A stretch of 64,000 nt of DNA from Halocalculus aciditolerans. Its GTDB lineage: Archaea > Halobacteriota > Halobacteria > Halobacteriales > Halobacteriaceae. Below are positions 60,620-64,000 of this stretch, in pieces; positions within the stretch are counted from its first letter, which is position 1, and every line of letters starts with the position of its first letter. Under the pieces are notes generated by a model. The model ran no database searches. It was not told where the DNA came from and saw nothing but the letters and a program-made list of their open reading frames with translations. The stretch spans positions 806,001-870,000 of the forward strand of contig NZ_BMPG01000001.1 in NCBI RefSeq assembly GCF_014647475.1. The letters run 5' to 3'. Made by a program: the position numbers and the translations under genes.

Positions 60620-61529
60620 GCGTCTCGACGTTCTCCGCGACGATGTCGGCGAGGCGCTCCCAGTGCCGGGGCGTGTGTCCGGCGTTGTGCGGCGTGATGA
60701 GCACGTTCCCCATGTCCCAGAGCGCGTGGTCGCTCGGGAGCGGTTCGGGGTCGGCGACGTCGATGGCCGCGCCGCGGATGCCTTCTCGTTGAATCTCCGC
60801 AGTGAGCGCGTCCGTGTCGACGACGCCGCCGCGCGCGACGTTGACGAGGACGCTGTGCGGCTCCATCGTCGTCAACTCCGCCGCGCCGACGAGTCCCTCC
60901 GTGGTCTCCGTGAGCGGGCACGCGATGACTACGTAGTCGGAGCGGGCGAACGCGTCGTGCACCGCGTCCGCCTCGAAGCCGACGACCTCGTCCGTCGGCC
61001 CGCCCTTCTCCGGCGTGTACCGCACGCCGATAGTGTGGCAGTCGAAGCCGTCGAGGCGCTGCACGACCGCCTGGCCAATCGCGCCCAGACCGACGACGGT
61101 CACCGTCGCCTCGGTGAGTTCGTACCCCTGGAAGTGCCGCCACTCGCCGCGTTCTCTCCGGCGGATTCCCTCGTGGAGGTTCCGCGCGAACGTCAGACAG
61201 TAGCCGAGGACTTGGTCGGCGATGGCGGGCGCGTGGATGCCGGCGGCGTTCGTCACGACGACGCCGCGCTCGTCGAGTTCGGCGAGCGGCAGGTGGCCGT
61301 AGCCGGCGTAGGCGCACGCGAAGAGTTCGAGCTCCTCGGCGGCGTCGAGCAGGTCGGTGTCGATGCCGGTGCCGACGACGACGGGCGCGTCGGCGACGAG
61401 TTCGCGCTCCTCACGGGGCGTCGCGGCGAACGCGACGTCGGCGTCCGGGAGTCGGCTCCGAATTTCCGCGGCGAGGTCGCGGGCGGTCAGCCCGTGCGTG
61501 TCCGCACGGAGCACCACAACATCGGTCAT
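60579..61529 (-). CDS. D-2-hydroxyacid dehydrogenase
   Basis: 316 residues from MTDVVVLRADTHGLTARDLA; a longer upstream frame is not family-like. NAD-binding motif VVGLGAIGQAVVQRLDGFDC, the NVARGGVVDTDAL helix with the catalytic Arg, and the Glu/His relay ending NVLITPHNAGHTPRHWERLA. Substrate (glycerate, phosphoglycerate, lactate, others) unknown. It lacks the ACT domain of SerA-type enzymes. Confidence 0.9.
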   Translation of the reverse strand: MTDVVVLRADTHGLTARDLAAEIRSRLPDADVAFAATPREERELVADAPVVVGTGIDTDLLDAAEELELFACAYAGYGHLPLAELDERGVVVTNAAGIHAPAIADQVLGYCLTFARNLHEGIRRRERGEWRHFQGYELTEATVTVVGLGAIGQAVVQRLDGFDCHTIGVRYTPEKGGPTDEVVGFEADAVHDAFARSDYVVIACPLTETTEGLVGAAELTTMEPHSVLVNVARGGVVDTDALTAEIQREGIRGAAIDVADPEPLPSDHALWDMGNVLITPHNAGHTPRHWERLADIVAENVETLRAGSRDFRNRVP

Positions 61530-61792
61530 ACCGGGTCGTCGCACCGGAACCGACCTAAACGTTCTCGTCACCGCGCCCGCTTGCCGCCGGCCCGCCGCAG
61601 ACGCCCCACAGACCGCCACCAGCCCGCCGTCGACGCTACATCGACCTGCGTCCGTGCGTCGCTCGCCTCCCGCCGCCCGGAGCGCGCGACGGTCGCGGCG
61701 TTCTGCGCCGCGTTCTCTCCGGGTGAACGCCGCCGTCAGCCCTCCTCGCCGGTAAGCCAAGGGTTTTTGCCGCACATCGAATAGGGACGAAC

Positions 61793-62038
61793 ATGAGCGA
61801 CGCTCCCGACCTCTCCTGCCACGCGAAACTGGCGCGCGTGGTGCTCGACAACCGCGGCCCGCTCTCTCCCGCGGAAGTCGCGACCGAGGCGCGAATCACC
61901 GAAGCCGACGCAGAGGACGCCCTCACGGAACTCGAAACCGCCGGCCTCGTCGACTGCGTCTGCGGCGTCTGCGCCACCAAAGAGGTCGTCTACGAACTCC
62001 GCACCGAATCCGAACCCGAGCCCGCCGGACAGGCGTAG
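61793..62038 (+). CDS. Small winged-helix DNA-binding protein
   Basis: 81 residues. Helices and turn AKLARVVLDNRGPLSPAEVA, ITEADAEDALTELETAGLVD, then CVCGVCATKEVVYELRTESE. A CxCxxC cluster between the recognition helix and the wing suggests metal or redox sensing. Similar short wHTH genes are common in haloarchaea. Confidence 0.75.
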   Translation: MSDAPDLSCHAKLARVVLDNRGPLSPAEVATEARITEADAEDALTELETAGLVDCVCGVCATKEVVYELRTESEPEPAGQA

Positions 62039-62661
62039 CGCAGCCCTCATACGCCCCGCCCGCATACGTTCTCTCGCGTCCCACAAGTCCCCGCCCGAGC
62101 CTACCCGCTCCGGGCGCGATGACGAGCGGAGAACCCAGGGACGCGACATCCGGCCCACACGGGCCCGCCTGGTACACGCACGTACTCGCCCGCCACGAGG
62201 GTTTCCCGGCCGACACGGCACGCCGCCCAGGGATGACGCCGGTCGTTAGTGTCGCGGGCGCACATTTCAATATACTGCTAGATGCGTCCATAAATAATAT
62301 CTAGTGCTCCAGTTACGGTCTACCCTTGAGAGCGACGTCGTGACTGCGCCTCCTACCGCGTTGTGGACACAGTCAACGCTGACGAGCCTGGAACGGGGGC
62401 TGCCGGGGTATCGACATCTGCCGGCTTTGGATCGTCGCGCTGGCTACAGAGCGCGTACCACACATTGACCCCATCATCAGTTTAAAAATATCGGTGTCTG
62501 ATATTTCGAACCTAACACACCAAACTTGAAACTACCATTCATGCGTTATCTCTTAAGCACAAGAGCATTGAACGGGGTGGTTGTATTATTTACTGGGATG
62601 ATCGGCGAGAACGCGGAGCGCGATTGGTGCCCGCCGACACCTAACCAGAGGTGGTCACGAG
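62039..62661. other. AT-richer intergenic region without a supported gene
   Basis: 623 bp. The right half (from about 62260) is much more AT-rich than the surroundings. A minus-strand stretch at about 62365-62480 reads like the end of a protein (NVWYALCSQRDDPKPADVDT) but has no start, and may be a gene scrap. A perfect inverted repeat is at 62486-62506. A 43-codon frame from ATG 62541 is judged spurious. Confidence 0.5.
62486..62506. promoter_or_regulatory. Inverted repeat AAATATC-n7-GATATTT (candidate operator)
   Basis: Seven perfect base pairs on each side of ggtgtct, in AT-rich DNA 156 nt before the permease remnant. The form suits an ArsR/SmtB-like or other dimeric repressor; none is encoded in view. 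Confidence 0.45.
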
Positions 62662-63168
62662 GTGGTGACTGAGACCGTCGTTGAGGGCTTGCGCCTCGCT
62701 GGGGAGGTGTTCTGGGAAACCCGGTGGGCGCTCGTGGGGTTCACGGTCGCTGGTGCCGTCGAGGCGTTCGTCAGTGAGGAAAGGACGTCCGCCGTTCTCG
62801 GTGGGAACGGCCGGCGTGAACTCGGTCTCGGGACGGTCTTCGGGGCGGCGTCCTCGCGGTGTTCGCTTGGCGCGGTTGCGGCGACCGAGTCGCCGTTCGA
62901 GAGAGGTGCATCACCTGTTGCGAGCGGCCGCCTCTCAGTTCGCCTCGACGAACCTCGTGATCGAACTGGGCCGTGTCATGTGGGTCTCGTCCCGCCGCAG
63001 GGCGAAGCCGGTGGAACCGCGCCGTCCGGCTATACGCTGTACCTCAACGCCGTGTTCACACTGCTTCTCCCCGGTCAGGTCTACGTCGGTCACTGGGCGA
63101 CACAGAGCGGTGAGGAACCCGCTGAACACGAGATGGGGATGACGCACGAGCTACACGAGGGGAGTTGA
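62662..63168 (+). pseudogene. Decayed permease (DUF318/ArsP-like)
   Basis: From GTG 62662 the first 85 residues read as a metal permease N-terminus (GFTVAGAVEAFVSEERTSAV; GLGTVFGAASSRCSLGAVAA). Then the frame shifts: the expected AASQFASTNLVIELGRVMWV is found in another frame (about 62920-62990). The end GYTLYLNAVFTLLLPGQVYV is back in the first frame. At 168 residues it is about half the family length, so the middle is deleted. The protein is presumably dead. The next gene starts at the adjoining base. Confidence 0.7.
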
Positions 63169-63843
63169 ATGCAAGATAGCACTCCCGCGCCCGTCGAAAG
63201 CGGTCGCAGTGAACGGGTTCTGCCAGACTCGCTCGCGCGATATACAGACGCCGCACTGTACGGACTCGTCGCCGGGGCGGCGCTGTGTCTGTTTGCCCTG
63301 TTTACGAACCCGGTTCCAGACCCATCGTTCCCGTGGGCGACGTTGCCGGCGTCGCTGCGACTACCGTTCAGACAGCCGCGCATCGAGCACTGGCCAGTCA
63401 CCTACACGGCTGGGATCTGGCTGTGGATCGTCGGCTTCCCCGGACTCTTTCTGAAGGGGTATGAGCGATACAGCGCGGCTCGTCGCATCTCACCGATGGC
63501 GTGGCTCGTTGGCCTCCCGACCGGAGCGATGTTCGCGTGGACGACCTACTGTCGGTTCTTCTGGCCGAAACTACATCCGCCGACGTGGAACGCACCGTCG
63601 TACACGTTCGTCTGCTGGCTCTACTGCTCGTCGTACCACCCGATCTGGAGCGATCTCGCGTACGCAGTTGCGACCCTTGGTGCCCTCAGCATCTTGCTCG
63701 ATACTCGGTATCGGTGGGCCACGAAATACGCGATCACGGTGTTTGGCGTGCTTTCGCTCCCCCTCGGACTTCCCGCCCTCTACGAAGCACATCGCCGCGA
63801 TACGAATCAGGCGACCGAGTCAGGGGAGGTGGCCCGGGAATGA
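63169..63843 (+). CDS. Membrane protein adjoining the permease remnant
   Basis: 224 residues, from MQDSTPAPVESGRSERVLPD, with five or so hydrophobic segments at about 29-48, 79-100, 112-130, 150-172 and 180-203. Trp- and Tyr-rich loops (FFWPKLHPPTWNAPSYTFVC) are noteworthy. It begins directly after the permease stop and seems intact, so it was probably the permease's operon partner. No family is recognised. Confidence 0.65.
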   Translation: MQDSTPAPVESGRSERVLPDSLARYTDAALYGLVAGAALCLFALFTNPVPDPSFPWATLPASLRLPFRQPRIEHWPVTYTAGIWLWIVGFPGLFLKGYERYSAARRISPMAWLVGLPTGAMFAWTTYCRFFWPKLHPPTWNAPSYTFVCWLYCSSYHPIWSDLAYAVATLGALSILLDTRYRWATKYAITVFGVLSLPLGLPALYEAHRRDTNQATESGEVARE

Positions 63844-64000
63844 CCCGATAATCACCCGCAACGACCGCGGTCGAGCAGGTTCGAGCTACTCTCACGCGGC
63901 GGGACGTCGTCGTCGTGGGTGGCTGCTCGCGACAGCCATCGAACGCTGTGACGACTTCCGCTTTGTCCGGCCAACGACGCTCTCGTGTAGCCACACGTTC

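Noticed and set aside
62119-62304. 61-codon frame beginning MTSGEPRDATSG
   Set aside because: No family look, no ribosome site, and its end lies in AT-rich non-coding DNA.
62541-62672. 43-codon frame beginning MRYLLSTRAL
   Set aside because: Too short, overlaps the permease start, and the sequence is not protein-like.
63844-64000. Possible gene start at the right edge (minus frame beginning MATRERRWPDKAE)
   Set aside because: Only a short fragment, and its frame continues through the end of the membrane-protein gene; not enough to call.

Overview
This is a chromosomal window from a haloarchaeon (class Halobacteria). The evidence is a very high GC coding background with strongly acidic proteins, archaeal information-processing genes (replication factor C large subunit, ribosomal protein S17e, an aRF1-like release-factor relative, an archaeal AspS), a mevalonate-pathway HMG-CoA synthase, haloarchaeal DUF families, Tat/lipobox secreted proteins, and TATA boxes 22-30 nt before start codons (leaderless transcripts). 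Genus cannot be fixed from sequence reading alone.

Layout. 1-16.3 kb: alcohol dehydrogenase start, rfcL, an XRE regulator with a duplicated 3' scrap, histidine phosphatase, HMG-CoA synthase, an archaeal pilin-like surface protein, TatD-type hydrolase, coiled-coil protein, NYN nuclease, CPA1 Na+/H+ antiporter. 16.3-24.1 kb: glycine cleavage genes gcvT-gcvH and gcvPA-gcvPB, split by a 3.3 kb AT-richer island (18.0-21.35 kb). The island holds a broken winged-helix gene, secreted proteins, a decayed IS6-type element with hairpin insertions, and a frameshifted secreted-protein gene next to a two-helix membrane protein. 24.1-30.5 kb: nikR, a metallopeptidase, Vms1/aRF1-like protein, aspS, glutaredoxin-like protein, PduO-type cobalamin adenosyltransferase, tRNA-Val(CAC). 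30.5-45.4 kb: EamA exporter with a divergent FilR1-like regulator, SLC13-type transporter, a probable CTAG DNA methyltransferase, sucCD, two tandem Na+-symporters. 45.5-52 kb: propionyl-CoA carboxylase pccB-pccX-(cspA)-pccA, two DUF7504 paralogues, biotin ligase birA. 52-61.5 kb: amidohydrolase, a 22-bp minisatellite, HD phosphohydrolase, then cofD, a Dus-like protein, a CitG-like protein and DUF447 joined by stop/start overlaps, followed by rps17e, asd and a 2-hydroxyacid dehydrogenase. 61.8-64 kb: small wHTH gene, AT-richer intergenic DNA, a decayed permease with an apparently intact membrane-protein neighbour.

How the genes fit together. Pcc, BirA, the cobalamin adenosyltransferase and SucCD fit one route: propionyl-CoA to methylmalonyl-CoA to succinyl-CoA to succinate (the mutase itself is not here). 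CofD implies coenzyme F420. The most unusual signals are a family of hairpin clusters with fixed 3-nt loops (GAA/GGA, AAA/TTT) and variable but self-complementary stems, found between genes, inside a transposase, and (in looser form) inside a DUF447 gene, and the gcv-splitting island with its possible secreted-protein/immunity-like pair.
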